A DNA stretch of 64,000 nucleotides from Cucumis sativus (lineage: Eukaryota; Streptophyta; Magnoliopsida; Cucurbitales; Cucurbitaceae), in the NCBI RefSeq assembly GCF_000004075.3, contig NC_026658.2, forward strand, positions 2,418,001 through 2,482,000. Reading direction: 5' to 3'. The notes beneath the pieces are model-generated. The model worked only from the letters and a program-made list of their open reading frames with translations. It was not told the DNA's origin and ran no database searches. The translations under genes and the position numbers were made by a program. Positions 21,803-35,200 of this stretch are shown here, in pieces (positions within the stretch are counted from its first letter, which is position 1; each line of letters begins with the position of its first letter).

Positions 21803-24429
21803 CTAGAAAAACCTCCCACCTTTCTTTCCCATACAAGTCCCGATCAGACTCGACGAGAGAAGTGATTTTGTATCTGGCCTCCATTTCAAATTCTTAAGAA
21901 CCGAGAAGACTTCCGAAAGAGCAGGAGAGATGCAGCTATCTTTTATATTCTTACACGATACTACTTCGAGGCTTTGAAGCTCCTTCCACTGAAGAACTAC
22001 AGACTCCAATCCTTCAGTCGTTAACAACGAACATCCTTCAAGCAAAAGTAACTTCACCCTCCTGTGCAATGAGAAAGAAAACACAAATCAGGTATCTGCT
22101 TTGATCAAAATGTTTGATTTCAATTGAAGTACTAGAGTCATCATTCATCAGGATATATTTACTTCAAGAAATTTTTAGCACATTCTTGGCACGTTCAGCT
22201 TTAAGCGCTGTAAATGTGGTCTGGTGGGACAAAAGTCACTTTTCCAGTTTAATCAAAGAGAAGCCACTTGAGTGGCAAACCAAAACTAGGTCCACTAGGT
22301 TATAATGTCCTCCTTGTGAGCATCGGTCACTAAGCCTTTTTGTAACCGTGATCTAGCTTTAACTATTTTGTTGGGTTTATTTATTAAGAAACAGAAGGAA
22401 AGAATACAAGGGCATACACAAAAAAGTAAAAACAACCGCTTTTTGTTGAGTTGGAATTTGTTTTTTAGTTTTCTAGAGTTTCCCTTTTATTTTGTTGGAA
22501 TGGTTCTTTTATGTCTGTACATTCTTTCATTTCTATCCATGAAAGCCCGATTTCTTACCCAAAAATAATAACAATAATAATAATCATCGATGTTGACCAT
22601 TTTCAGAAAACAAATATTTCAATTGCGCAAGATATAAATTCTACACTTGTGCTGTAATACTTCACCATGTTCATTTGGTGTTGAAATTGTCAGAAATTAT
22701 GTCTAGCCAAAGTCCAAACAAACAAAAAATAATATCATTCTCTTCTTATGGACCCAAGAGTTCAAAACTCGACAGAAAATACACCATGATAAATAAATGA
22801 CAAAAACAAGTAGCCATATATTGGAATGAGATAGTCACATAACACCACCCATTCAACAACAAAAATTATTGCTCATCCTAATTCATGAAATCAGATTTGA
22901 TCAGTTTTAGAACCATCTATCTGTAAGAGGTTCCTATGTCCCCTCAAAGCATATCAATTATTGGCCTCTCAAATGATTTTGTGCCCTGTTCGTTTAGAAA
23001 TGCACTGAAAATGGCCTAGATGGGCTATAAAATTAAACTTCAATGAAAGAAACACCCAAAAAAATGATAACAAGAAAGCATATCGAGAACAGTGACAAAA
23101 TAAACAGAGCAACAACTAGCAACCTCTTTCCTAGAATGCAGCATACACCAATAATAAATAGTTGTACAACGTATAGAACAGATCCTGTTCAAGTAAAGCA
23201 ACTACACTGATAACAAAATTGATGGCTCGAGTTCTTATTAGCCCTTCATATCAATTGTACGATGAATGTCATCCCACAATACAACATCTACTATTTACTT
23301 CAATTGGTCAGCAGTATTTACAGTTAAACTAAATGCTCAAAGACATAAAGATCCCTTACCAGCAGTTATTTGCAAAGCTGAACATGTCATCATCCAATCC
23401 CCAGCAGTCCCGGATCAAAATCTCCCTTGCAGCCCCACATGTCATAAATAAAGCCCTTACACTTACTTTATCACGCAATTGAGAATTTTGTAAATGCAGC
23501 CGCTCAAGAGCAGGACAGGAGCTCAAATACTCATCCGGACCAGGATTTGCATCAATTCTCTGACACGACATGATCTTCAAAGTCTTCAGATTCTCGCAAT
23601 ATGGAAGACCAGCCAGCCAGCCATCATCCATCCTATGATCACAAAGTGTCAATTCCTCCAACATTTGACAACACTGCCCAATGGCTTTAATCCCATCAAA
23701 ACTCCCTTCACACCCACTAAGCTCAAGCTTCACCAATCTTCTACAGCCTCGAGCTACAATAGTCAGCCCAATATCTGTCACCAAAGAGTTAAAGAACCCA
23801 TCAACACTCCCAACTAACTTCAGTATTTGAAGATTCTCAAACGCAGCAATTCCTTGGAGAATGCAGTCGCTGCATTTATGCAGTTCAAGTTCTTGCAAAA
23901 GCTCACATTCCTTAGCCACATTCAACAACCCCAATTCACTACCACCAACAAGCCCCAATTTGCGCAAGTTTGGACAACCAGTGGCTAAAACCTTCAACCC
24001 TCTATCAATCAACACACTTTCCAATACAACATTCTCTCCAACATTCGAACAGAGTAAAAACCAAGGATCAATATGCATCGAAAGAACACCATGACTCAAC
24101 AAAATACTCGAATTTCTAGAAGAAACCCAACACCCAGATACCAAATCTACTTGATTAAGATTAGGAAACCTCAAAACCAACCTACCCGAGAGAAGAAATT
24201 CAAAATCCGTAACCCTAAGAGACCGTACAAGACGACCCTGCAAGTAAAGCCAACGCTTGCAAACAAGAAAGTTGGAGTTTCGTTGAGAATCAGGCAATTT
24301 GGAGAAAACACGAAGAAGAAGCTCGTCCGAAAGCAACAAAGTGAAGTCAATCAAATTGGAAACTGGGGATTTGGGTTTAGAGTCAGGGGAAGAAATGGGA
24401 GAATCACTGGACAAAGAATGGAGTCGCAT
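21803..24429 (-). CDS. F-box/LRR protein (At5g51370/At5g51380-like), copy B
   Basis: Exons 24429-23360 and 22061-21803 (donor TG|GTAA, acceptor CACAG) join in phase 2 to give 442 aa. Known: F-box/LRR proteins bind SKP1 through the F-box and recruit substrates for ubiquitination by SCF complexes. Seen: an F-box at about residues 29-75 ([20 protein letters not shown] then [10 protein letters not shown]), followed by LRRs of the plant CC-like type ([74 protein letters not shown]). Exon 2 gives [20 protein letters not shown] and ends MGKKGGRFF. It lacks the roughly 75-residue N-terminal extension of copy C: an in-frame homologous stretch upstream of Met1 (QETGDFFEHVIVS) has no ATG. It also stops about 20 residues early. 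It may be a working but shortened protein. The 12.66-13.84 kb pseudogene derives from this gene. Confidence 0.85.
22366..22580 (+). mobile_element. 3' tail of a LINE-type retroelement in the intron of F-box copy B
   Basis: The plus strand ends with [20 protein letters not shown] followed by AAAATAATAACAATAATAAT. The same kind of terminal sequence (hydrophobic run, then FF-S/L-MKA) is found at the end of the LINE remnant at 43150-44050, and an A-rich tail follows. It is antisense to the host gene. Confidence 0.45.
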
Positions 24430-25626
24430 TGAGACAATGACATGCTCAAAGAAGTCCCCTGTTTCTTGAACCAGAACCCTCCAAAGCTCACAAACAACAA
24501 AGCAACTTCTTCTTCTTCAAGCTAGGGTTTGGCTATGGCGAAGGATTGAAGAAAGGAGAAGAGGATAAAGAAGCAAGAACTTGGTTTCTCAGCCTCAAAA
24601 TGACGGTGGAACAGAACAAGCAGTAATTTTCATAATAAAGAAGACATTTTTTTTGCTTATTGGAATTGGAATTGGATTGTGACATTTTTGAAAATAGAAA
24701 TTTTAGGGATTATATTATTAACCAAAAAGATAAAGATCGATTTTTTATGCCTTTCTTTAGGTGGAAGGGACAACAATTAGGGTTAGAAGTTTAGAACTAG
24801 AAGTGGGTTTAGGTATCTTTTTTCTTTTATAAAAAAAAAAAAACCTAAACTTTATTTGGTTAAAAATGAATTAGTTAAAATCTATTGGTATGATCATGAA
24901 TGAATGTATCATATTTGTTATCAAATCTACTCGAATGAGTTGTTTTTGTTATTTATCTTTCTTTTTTAAAAATTTTAGTTCTAAACTAGAAGATATGAAT
25001 GAACATTTATAGTTTGATAATTTGAGAAATAGTTTTTTTAGTTCATGAATAAGTTGGAAGTTTAATATAAAATTTTAAATTAGTATATGATATCAATTTT
25101 ATAATTTATCGAAATCACAAGAATAAAGGATCGGTGATAATATTCTGTTATGAAATAAATATAAATGAAAGAAATGCATTTTTTTTTAGATTGCTAAGTT
25201 TGATAATGTATTACTTTATGTGTGTGTGTGAGTATATATAAGAGATGAATCGTTGGAAAGTTTGGCAAAAGCACAAAAAGAGATATTAGTGACCAAAATA
25301 TAATATTTAACATTCAGAAACTGTAGTAATCTACAGCCGTGCCAGTAATTTCTATTAAGCTTAACAAATGAAGGAAATGATGATATTTCCTTTACAATGT
25401 GTCCACTTAAACTAAGAATAGCAAATTACTAAACCAAACTAAATTGGTAAATTCTAATCTACACTATTTCCATGGAGTAGATAACCTGGCAGCTTCATCT
25501 TTCCCTCGGTCCAAAACACAAAGATGAAAGCCCAGTTATGTGTTGTCAGCATCTCAACATTTAATTAACAATCTTGACAATGACGAAGACGATTACAGTA
25601 CGACAATATCTTCGGTTCGAGGGTTT

Positions 25627-28086
25627 TCATGTCTGTCGTGTGCTTGTGTGATCGTGAACACCAGGTAAAACTTTCATGTCCCATGTCTTTTTGAAAAATC
25701 TACCACCCTTCTTTCCCATGTGAGTGCCAGTGAGGCTTGAAGAGAGCAAAGATTTGGTATCTGGTCTCCATTTCAAATCCTTGAATATCGAAAACAGGGA
25801 AGAGAGTGCAGGAGAAATGCTGCTCTCTTTTATGTTCTTACACGATTCGACTCGAAGACTTTGAAGCTCATTCCATTGAAGAATTACGGACTCCAAACCC
25901 TGTGTTGTTAGCAGTGAACATCCTTCGAGAGAGAGGAATTTCACTCTCCTGTAAGAAAAGTAACTACAAATTAAACATGGATTGAAACATGATGAACAGT
26001 TGTTAATTTCTTCAAGTTCAAGGGGAATTTAAATATTGTCAGCAAAAGCTGGATTTCCAATCTGCAAAGAACAATATTGATTCTCTATGTTTATTAGTTA
26101 TTCAAACTTTTAACTCAAATACCAAACTTTGGCCCCCTTGATCTATTCCAATGGATCCCTAAGAACAAGGACAAACCTAAAACCTAACCAAGGAAAAGTT
26201 ATTCAAAAGAAGTATTGGAGGTGCATTCAATAATTTGTTTTTTTAGTACAATAGAGGGATTCCAAACCTTTTAGTCGCTAACATATATGCATGCTAGTTG
26301 TGCTCGTTTTGGCAATCTAATAATTTGTATGTTCCCAATAACAATATTATATAAATTCAAGAAAATCTTCTCTCTACATCTGATGATGAAAAACTGTAAG
26401 CGACATAGTAACGACTTTACCAATTAATTTCTTCTCACAAAGACAGTAAGAGGTTCAATTCAGGAAACTGGACCAGAAAAAAGACGACATGATTCTACTA
26501 CTAAAAGGATTAAATAGTTAGCCATGGAGAATTTAATTGTCACATCCCAATCACAGACAACATGTTTAGGCAAACATAAATTTCTTGTGTCTCAACATTT
26601 CTTTCCTTTTTCTTTATTGCGAACAAAGATGCATTACAGCTTCCCATTCGCTTGTAACCCATTTGAACAGTGAACTCCATTAAAAGCCACAGAATCTTTG
26701 GAATAGTTAAGTAAGTCATGATAGAATAAATCGTTTCTTATCCCCAAAGGAAAAAAGGTAAGATAGAATAAAAGGAGAAATTATTTACCAGAAGTGACTT
26801 GCAAAGCTAAATATGCCATCAACCAATCCCCAGCAGTCACTGAAGAAGATCTCCCTCGCAGCTCCACAGGTAACAAACAATGCTTTAGCACTCCTTCTCT
26901 CTCGTAGTTGACAATTGTGCAAATGCAACCGCTCAAGAGCAGGACAGGGACTCAAATATTCGTCGGGTCCGGGATTAGGATCAATCTTCCTACATGACAT
27001 GATTCTCAAAGTCTTCAAATTCTCACAATACGAAAGCGCAGCCAACCATCCATCATCCATCCTATGATCACAGATTGTCAATTCCTCTAACATTTGACAG
27101 CATTGCCCAATAGCCTTAATCCCATCAAAACTTCCCTCACAACCATTAAGCTCAAGCTTCACCAATCTTTTACAACCTTGAGCTAAAATAGTCAAACCAA
27201 TATCAGTAACCACGGAGCTATAAAGACCATCAACATTTCCAATTAACTTCAGTATTTGCAAATTCTCACAAGCTGCAATTCCTCTCAACAGATTATCATT
27301 ACACTTGTGCAATTCAAGTTCTTGCAAAGTTTCACATTCCTCAGCCACACTCAACAATCCCATCTCACTCCCACCAATAAATGCTAATTTGCGCAAATTT
27401 GGACACCCACTAGCCAATGTCTTCAACCCTTTATCAATCACCATATCGTCAAGTATATTTTCCTCACCAACACCAGGAACAGGTAAAAACCAAGAATCAA
27501 CATGCATCGAAAGAATCCTATTACTCAACAATATGCCAGAATTTCTAGAAGACATCAACGACCCAGATACCAAATCCACACGGTTAAGATTAGGAAACCT
27601 CAAAATCAACCTACCCGATAAGAGAAAATTCAAATCCATAACTCTGAGCGACCGTACAAGTCGACCCTGTAGATTCAGCCACCGCTTGCAAACGAGAAAG
27701 TTGGAGTTTCGCTGAGAATCCGGTAACTTCGAGAGGATCCTGAGAAGAAGCTCATCGGAAAGAAGCAAAGTACGGTCGATTTTGCAGAAATTAGCAAGAA
27801 GGGGTTTGGTTTTGGAGTTAGGGGTAGGGATATGAGAGTCCTTAGAAAAGGATTGAAGTTTCATTGCAAGAATAACATTTTCAAGCGAGTTGGTATTCTT
27901 CAGCCACACATCAGACCAACGCGGTGTTCTCTTCTTCTTCACCGGTGAGTTAGGGTTAGTTTGAGGACTTGGAACAGAGGAAATGGAGCTTCGTCGTCTT
28001 TCACCTTCAAGTAACACCGACTGTTGTCGGTGATTTGCAAACCCCATGATGGTATTACTCTCTTCTTTTGTCTCTGTCTTCTTCAA
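25627..28086 (-). CDS. F-box/LRR protein (At5g51370/At5g51380-like), copy C
   Basis: Exons 28086-26789 and 25948-25627 (donor TG|GTAAAT, acceptor TTACAG) join in phase 2 to give 539 aa. A basic, Ser/Pro-rich N-terminal extension ([35 protein letters not shown]) precedes the F-box at about residues 110-155 ([20 protein letters not shown]). Then come about eight LRRs and a C-terminal [20 protein letters not shown] region ending HDHTSTRQT. Likely an SCF substrate receptor; KKKR could be a nuclear localisation signal (inference). MGFANHRQ at residue 14 is an alternative start. It is the most complete of the three copies and probably represents the ancestral structure, with copy B a tandem duplicate 2.4 kb downstream on the same strand. 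Confidence 0.9.
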
Positions 28087-28089
28087 GAT

Positions 28090-31000
28090 TTAGTCGTGTT
28101 GTACCGCATGGATTCACCAATCAAGGCTTGAAATCTGACGAACTGGGGTTGCTCAAATTCATCAGATACTTCACATTCTAATTCCCAGATGGAATTTTTT
28201 GGGTTGTTATGCTTTGAACTTTCTTCTTCTTCACTCTAATTTGAATCGCTCGTCTCTTTCACTAAGCATTTTTGTATGTCTCTGTAGCCAACGGGCAAAG
28301 GGAAATTGTAGGGTCCTCCAATTCCAAATTTGAACATTTTTCTTTATTTTAAAGTTTGGTTCTTTTTGTTCTTATTTCCCATTTTTGTTCACTTTTTTTT
28401 CCTTTTTTTTTTGCCTTCTATGTAATTTCTTACCATTGAATTTACTTTCATTATAGCTTTGCTAAGTTGGATTGGATTTATTATTTGTTTAGGCATGTAT
28501 ATACATGCATCTTTTCATTATTTTACCAAATCTAAATCCAAATCAATCAGATCTAGTCGAGATTCATTTAAATCAAATATTATTTCACAACACATCCGTC
28601 GCAATTAGTTTCTTGACCAAATCATCACTTAACCAACTATAATTGATTTAGTAAATGTTCAAACTGATCCCAATCATTAAGGAGTATAAAGTCTTACAAA
28701 TTTTTTAAAATGATGTCAACAAACCCTCCTTATCTCCGACCGACCACCACCTTCGGTTCAATTTTTCAGTCTCAAATCATGATCGAAAATATGTTGAGTT
28801 TGTTTTCTTCTATTCGATATCGAAATGTGTTATTTTCATTTTAAAAGTTTTGGTGTGGAAGGAGGAAGGAAGGATGTTATGCCTTACTTGATATCATCAT
28901 GTTAGACTTTTACTTAGGTGAATGGATGAAATTTGTAGCAATACAAGAGAGGGAAAACTTTAGTCTCTATGATAAAGATATGCTTTGATTTCAAATATAC
29001 CAAAGAGGTAGGCATCATGTGAGAGACTATTAGTCTCTTTTTATTACTATTTTTGTACGTGGTCCAATATTATAATGTTTGATTTAGATGTACAAAAGTA
29101 CAAAAGTAAGAGAAACAAAAACTCATAAATTCAAAAAAAAAAATCAAAATCCTTTAAATTGTTACTTCTATCAAAGTTTAATCACTAAAAAGTGAATTTT
29201 AATTATGAGTTCAAATTTCACTGACAAGTTGCTAAAGGTTACTGTTAAATTGATCGTAAATGAAAACCTACTTCAATATAAGTTCCACTAATCGAGACAA
29301 TATTTAAATATATATACTGCCAACATAGTTTTATACTATTATTTGAACTTTAGCTATATCATACTAAATTATACAATGTTTGAAAATAGAAAGACAATAG
29401 ATTAAATTTTAACGAGTCATATTATAAAAAAAAAAAACAGAAAGTCATGCATGTCAATATATAAAATAAAAGTGTATGAATATTTAAATCGGGCAAGAAA
29501 ATTGAATATAAAGAGATTAGTTTAGGTCAAAATTTCATTGGTATCTTCAAGGATGAGATATTAAGTATGGAATAAACAAATTCATTGGTTGCTGCCATTT
29601 TACTTCATCATGTAAGCTACTTAATTTATGAACTAAAGCTCCCAAACGTGTATATATATATATACAAGAGGTTCAAATTTTCAAACAAAATAAAATAAAT
29701 TATTTATTATTTATTACATTGACATTTTATTACTTTGTATTATTACTACATAACGAAAATATCATAAATGTAAAATTTGTTAACATGCGAATATGTTGTA
29801 AAAATTTAATATCATCAAGGTCGTATTTTCAATCTAAAAATATGATGATATAACTTGGAATTAGAGTCCATGACAGTAAGAATGAAAAGGAAAGGATAGA
29901 GTAATACATATTTTATTTATACTTAAAACCAAAGTTTAGATCTAGATCCAATTATATATATAATTTTCTCTCTAACACATTTATATATCAATTGAGCTAT
30001 ATTCGTTTGAGTTAAATATAAGTATATAGTTGAACATGATGAAAGATATGTTTAAGTTTTGATTTTGTAATATGGAGTAATATGACACATTACTGTATTA
30101 CTGTTGAGGAGTCGTTAAATCCAAATGTTATTTTTCAACGAATTGGGACCCTAAGTTTTTAATGATTGGAAGTGAAAAAGGAAGAGGAGAAGACTACAAA
30201 ATGAAGTTCCTATTTTTCATCAACATTATTATTAGAGTTGAAAAGTGATCCAATATCAAATGATGAATTAATTTTATATTTTGTAGATATTAAATTAGCA
30301 AATAATTTTTAATATTTCTAAAGTAAGTCTTAAATAGAATGAGTTGAAATTTAAATCCTAATTCTATCTATTTAGGTAAAACAAACTTATCATGAAATTA
30401 AGGAAAAGTAATATACTAATAATTAGCTTTGTTAAAGCTTACACCCTCACAAATATATATGTGAGTTTAAATACTATTTTAATCTTTATACTTTTAGCGT
30501 AAGCGAGAGGTCTCAAAAACACACATATTGTAGTTAAGCTAAGTTCATGTTGGCAATACTTATATATTTAAAAGCTATAACAATATATTTTTCTAAAAAC
30601 ACTAATATATTTTATATGATCGATGATTTTTCTAAAAACATAGTCGTCGACAATTATTTTAAAAGTTACAACAATCTTAAACAAAATTATACTAAAAAGA
30701 TCATCAAATCAAGGGAGATACATGATAGGATAGGAGTCATAAGACCTCGCATGAGGTTTTCAAAGAAACGTGCTTGCGTTGATGTTGATTTTAATGCAAT
30801 GTAGTTCGCCCTCTAGTATTTTGTCATCATATTCTCTCAGTTGAATGTTTGTGCTTGATTTGAGAGAGTGAAGCACATGTTCTTGGGTAGTCGACCGTTA
30901 AGGGAGAGTCTTCTAATTCTAATTCTCTCTAAACCTTCTAGAGTAAAAATTTGTCATTTAAGCGAAGAAAACTCATGTGCTTTATGGACTTAAGTTTTAT

Positions 31001-32240
31001 TGGTCAATGGATCAAACTCATGAGTTCAACCACATAAATTTAGATTATAGTTAGCATTTAGACTAAATTAAGCTTATTTTTTTACTCAATTGAACTTTGA
31101 CCAAAATAGTTAACCTGATCCAAAGTTTAACATCATCAAAATTGGCTAATTAATGTTTCAATTTCAATTTGAGACACATCAACTTTTAATTAGTCTCAAA
31201 TTCAATTATTTGTATTTTTGTCGTTAATTTGATAAATGATAGAGCAAATTGTGAATGATCCAAAATTTCTCGAGATAATCCACTGTCCTTGCAAATGACC
31301 TCAACTATACAACAATAATAAAATGATCCTTACTTATTATCCCCCAAAAAAATACTGTATATATACACATATGTATATAAACTCTATAAATAAATACACA
31401 TCTGACAATGAACTGAAGAGTCATATGAACAATAATACCTTAGCATTCACATGGCAAAGGGAGCTGAATCAAAGTTCAATCTTTCACCTTCATCTGACAC
31501 ACATTAAAACAAACAACTAAGCAGAAGAACCTGTACAAGTTTGTATGCACCTATTTATACACCATACCAAAATAATTTATCACCCATTCCTACAACTATA
31601 AGAAATGTATTTTGAAATTCAAGTATTTTTACTTCTAATTTCCTTCTCTATACTTGCATCATAAAGGCATTCATCTCTCTTCTTTCACTTTTGCTTTTCT
31701 CACTCAGGAAGATTTTTCTTTTTTTTATTTCTGTTAAACTACAAGTTTAGACTCGGACTTCCATATTTATGTCTAATAGGTTCTTATAAAAATAATTGGG
31801 AAGCAAATAAATTATAACTTTTTTAAAGTTCAAGGACTAATTTGACAATCAAACGACAGTTTAGGAATAAACTTTGATATAACTTTTTTTTCTTTCCTAA
31901 GAGAAAAACAGTAAAAGAAATAAAAACAAATAGAAACATTCAGCTCAAAGAGTTTCCCAGAACAGCCACTTCTATTTCAAACCATGCTGAGTAGAGTACT
32001 CTCGTACACTAAGCATATACAAAAGAACATTTCTTTAGCTTTCAGCTTTTGATTTTCCTTCTCTACTTTCTCATAGATATAACTGTTAATTCTACAATTC
32101 ATGGTTTGAACATGGAGAATATACATAAAACAGTGGCAAATTTTCCAGAAGGGTGAATAATTTGAGAATATATTGAAACAAAAGAAGGATGGGAATCATA
32201 CAGAGATCGCTGAACAGCATTGAGCTCTCATAAATAAATG
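28090..32240. other. Intergenic, 4.1 kb, no gene seen
   Basis: Begins with the promoter/leader side of F-box copy C (pyrimidine-rich 28200-28440), then AT-rich DNA. Frames at 30547-30804 and 31323-31520 have no motifs. The last 600 bases are the 3' flank of SMC6. Confidence 0.5.
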
Positions 32241-32251
32241 CAGCAGGAACA

Positions 32252-35200
32252 TCACGATCGAGGAGCTGCCATTTGTTGCTTCTTGATTCTTTCTCCTTGT
32301 TTTACCACCCTGTAGTTAAAACCCCAAAACGTAAAGTGTCTCAATACTTCATCAGAAAATGAACTTGTGCATAGTTGAAAGAGAAGTGAGAAATTTGTGC
32401 CTACGCAGTTAAATTGTTAAAGATCACATCATTCACTATACCAAGTGAAACTCAAAAGACTTAGTATCTCTGTAATTACCCGATGTCATGAGGCGTGATA
32501 AATATCCATTGGGAGCCTTGTGCCAATGCAAAATCCACAAGAGTGTCTAAGCTAATTTTCCGACTTACTGCATCCTGTAAATGTATTGGGAGCTCGTGAA
32601 AAGACTTGATTCTTTTCGTGTTTCAAATAGAAATTTTAGACTATTTTATGTGGTGATCCATATCAGAAATATAATTAAACTATAAACAAATGACAAGAAT
32701 GGAACAATATCTTACCATAAACACATCAAACTCATCCATTGCTCGAAATGGGGCTTCTGTCATCTCGTGTAATGCCAAAGCAAAGCATAGAGTTGAAAAT
32801 GATCGTTCTCCGCCTAATATCATTAAATCTTTCAGTGAACAAGCTATATAATACATAGATAAATAGAAATTTGGGGGGGTGGGAATCATCCAAACAAATT
32901 AGAGGGAGGTACGTAAACATAAACTATTAGAGGTCTTAATAATCAGCAAGTAGGAACCCAGTAACATTAGGTAAAGCATTCAACTAATCCATTTAGAAAA
33001 ACCGAACCAAATGGAAATGATGCCGTAAGTTTAGGAAGAAGAAACCTGAAAGTCCACGGGTATCACGAACAGAACTGCTGGATGCATCCTGGGGCATCTT
33101 CACCTGTCGAGTATTGAAGAGATGCATAATATTCAATTACATAAATCAACATGAAGTTTCTAGATTGGAAACCTTAAAGTGGAGAGAGAAAAGAAAAAAA
33201 AAATCCATTTAAAATGTTGGTGGAAAAGATATCTTTTCATTCCATGAAATCCATTAAGTGGGCTTACCTCAACTGAGAGGGTCTTTTCCTCATAATTAAC
33301 TTTTATATTTCCGCTGATCCCTTTTTTTCTTAAATGGCCATTAAATCTGAACAAATGTATCATAGTCAAGTAAGATCTAACAAACTTTAACTAATATAAC
33401 CAAATGTTGAAGAAAACAAACTGAAAAAATCTCTACGAGTGCAAAAGAAATTCATACTGCCAAGTCAATTGGCGCTTCAAAAGACTAGCATTCCTTTCAA
33501 ACTTGTTCCACCGTAGCTGAAGAGCTTTCTGGCAAGCCTGTAATTTAATTCATGAGTAGGTTACAAGTAAAAATGCTTTTTTCGAGACTAATGATTACAA
33601 ACAAGAATGCTTTCTTGGAGACTATGGAATGCATCAATAGGGTTACTGGTTCATACTGTCTTGAACAGATTAAAATGCAATTTGGCACGTCGCTATCAAA
33701 TATTAACAGCTAATGCAACTAGTTTCATTTTCTAACATCATTTAAATTCAAACAATAAAGATTTCTGGAAAAAGTTTGCATTGAACTGCAACAAGATTTG
33801 TGCTATCTGTCAACCTACTATAAGCCCCATTTCATCCGTTAGCTAAGAAAGGAGATTAAACTCAAAACGCAATTTTTATAGTGGTCTTGAGAATCCCCTT
33901 CATAGTGGAAGTGAAGTTTATGATTAAATATCCCACCAAACCCAAAGCAATCAATGACAGAAAAACTTCAAATATAATTCCCTTCTTTTGGCAAGTTTGG
34001 TGCTTTTTTCCTCGTATACATAAAGGTCTAGTTTCATCAGATTCTGTAGTTCCTCTCTTTCTTTTTCATCCTTTGAAGAAGAAAAGTGAAGTTTCATGGT
34101 TTGATTTTATTAGAAGCATTTTATGGTGTACTTGGTCAGAAAGGAATCGTAGATTTTCCTTTTGTAGAGCTCGAAAGGGATTTCTTTGCTTTTGGGGGCA
34201 AAGTAAGAAACGCTGCAGATACAAACTCCATCAAACATATTCTACTTCGATATTTCATCCAACTCCAAACTAGGCCAATTCTGTTCAATAGAACGTTCTC
34301 AAAGACATTGCCAGCCTCCTGAGAACCAAAAAGAAAACCAAGGAGAGAATCCTCACACTCATAACAAAACTGTGTCATCAGAAATCATCAACAAGCTGAT
34401 TGCAACAATATCAACATTTTAGGCAGCAACTAAGCCACTAAGAAAAGGTGGGCATCTAGATGCAAAATACCAGATTTTTAATGTTTGTGCATTTCATTTT
34501 AAACGCAACATCTTGGTGCTCTTAATCCAAAACCTTTAAGGATTACTCTTTGGAGGGGATTTTGCTGAACTGGCCAGCCTTCATCCTCCCTCCAATTTGA
34601 TGTCTTGGACAGCATGTTCGATGGACAGCCTTTTTGTTTCTACAGCATTTCATTTTAAAGTGAGGATCGTTTTACGAATGTCTTTCTTTGTAATTGTTTG
34701 TGTTCTGCATGGTCCAAATGGTATGGTTTGATTTGTTTTGTATTGGCTTATATTAGCCTAGAGGAAGGACCATCTTTATTTCTTCATTCGCTTTATGGAC
34801 ATAATGAGGATGTTAAGGAGGTGTCAACCTAGTTGAGATGATCGAGTGCATCTATTGATCCGTCTCTCTTTCGCTCATTGTATAATCCTTTTGTACTATG
34901 AGCTTTTGTCTCTATTTAATTATTAATAATAGACTTGTTTCCTCTGCCAAAAAGAAAACTTTGTGCATTTCATTCTTAGTTTTGAAACGTATCGACAATC
35001 AGGAAAAAATTGCAATGCTCCTAGAACCACATGATTTATGGAATAACGCAAAATATAAATGTGTCCGTGCATGAGAACATAAACAAGATGTCAAAGAATA
35101 AACTATAAATCTCAGGTAGATAGAACACCCATGAAAATCATAGGAGAGACAAACATCAACTAACTCACATCCAACTTCTCTCTAAAACTTTTGTAAGTCT

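Noticed and set aside
23494-24432. Plus-strand frames of 77-119 codons
   Set aside because: Antisense to exon 1 of F-box copy B, with no motifs of their own.
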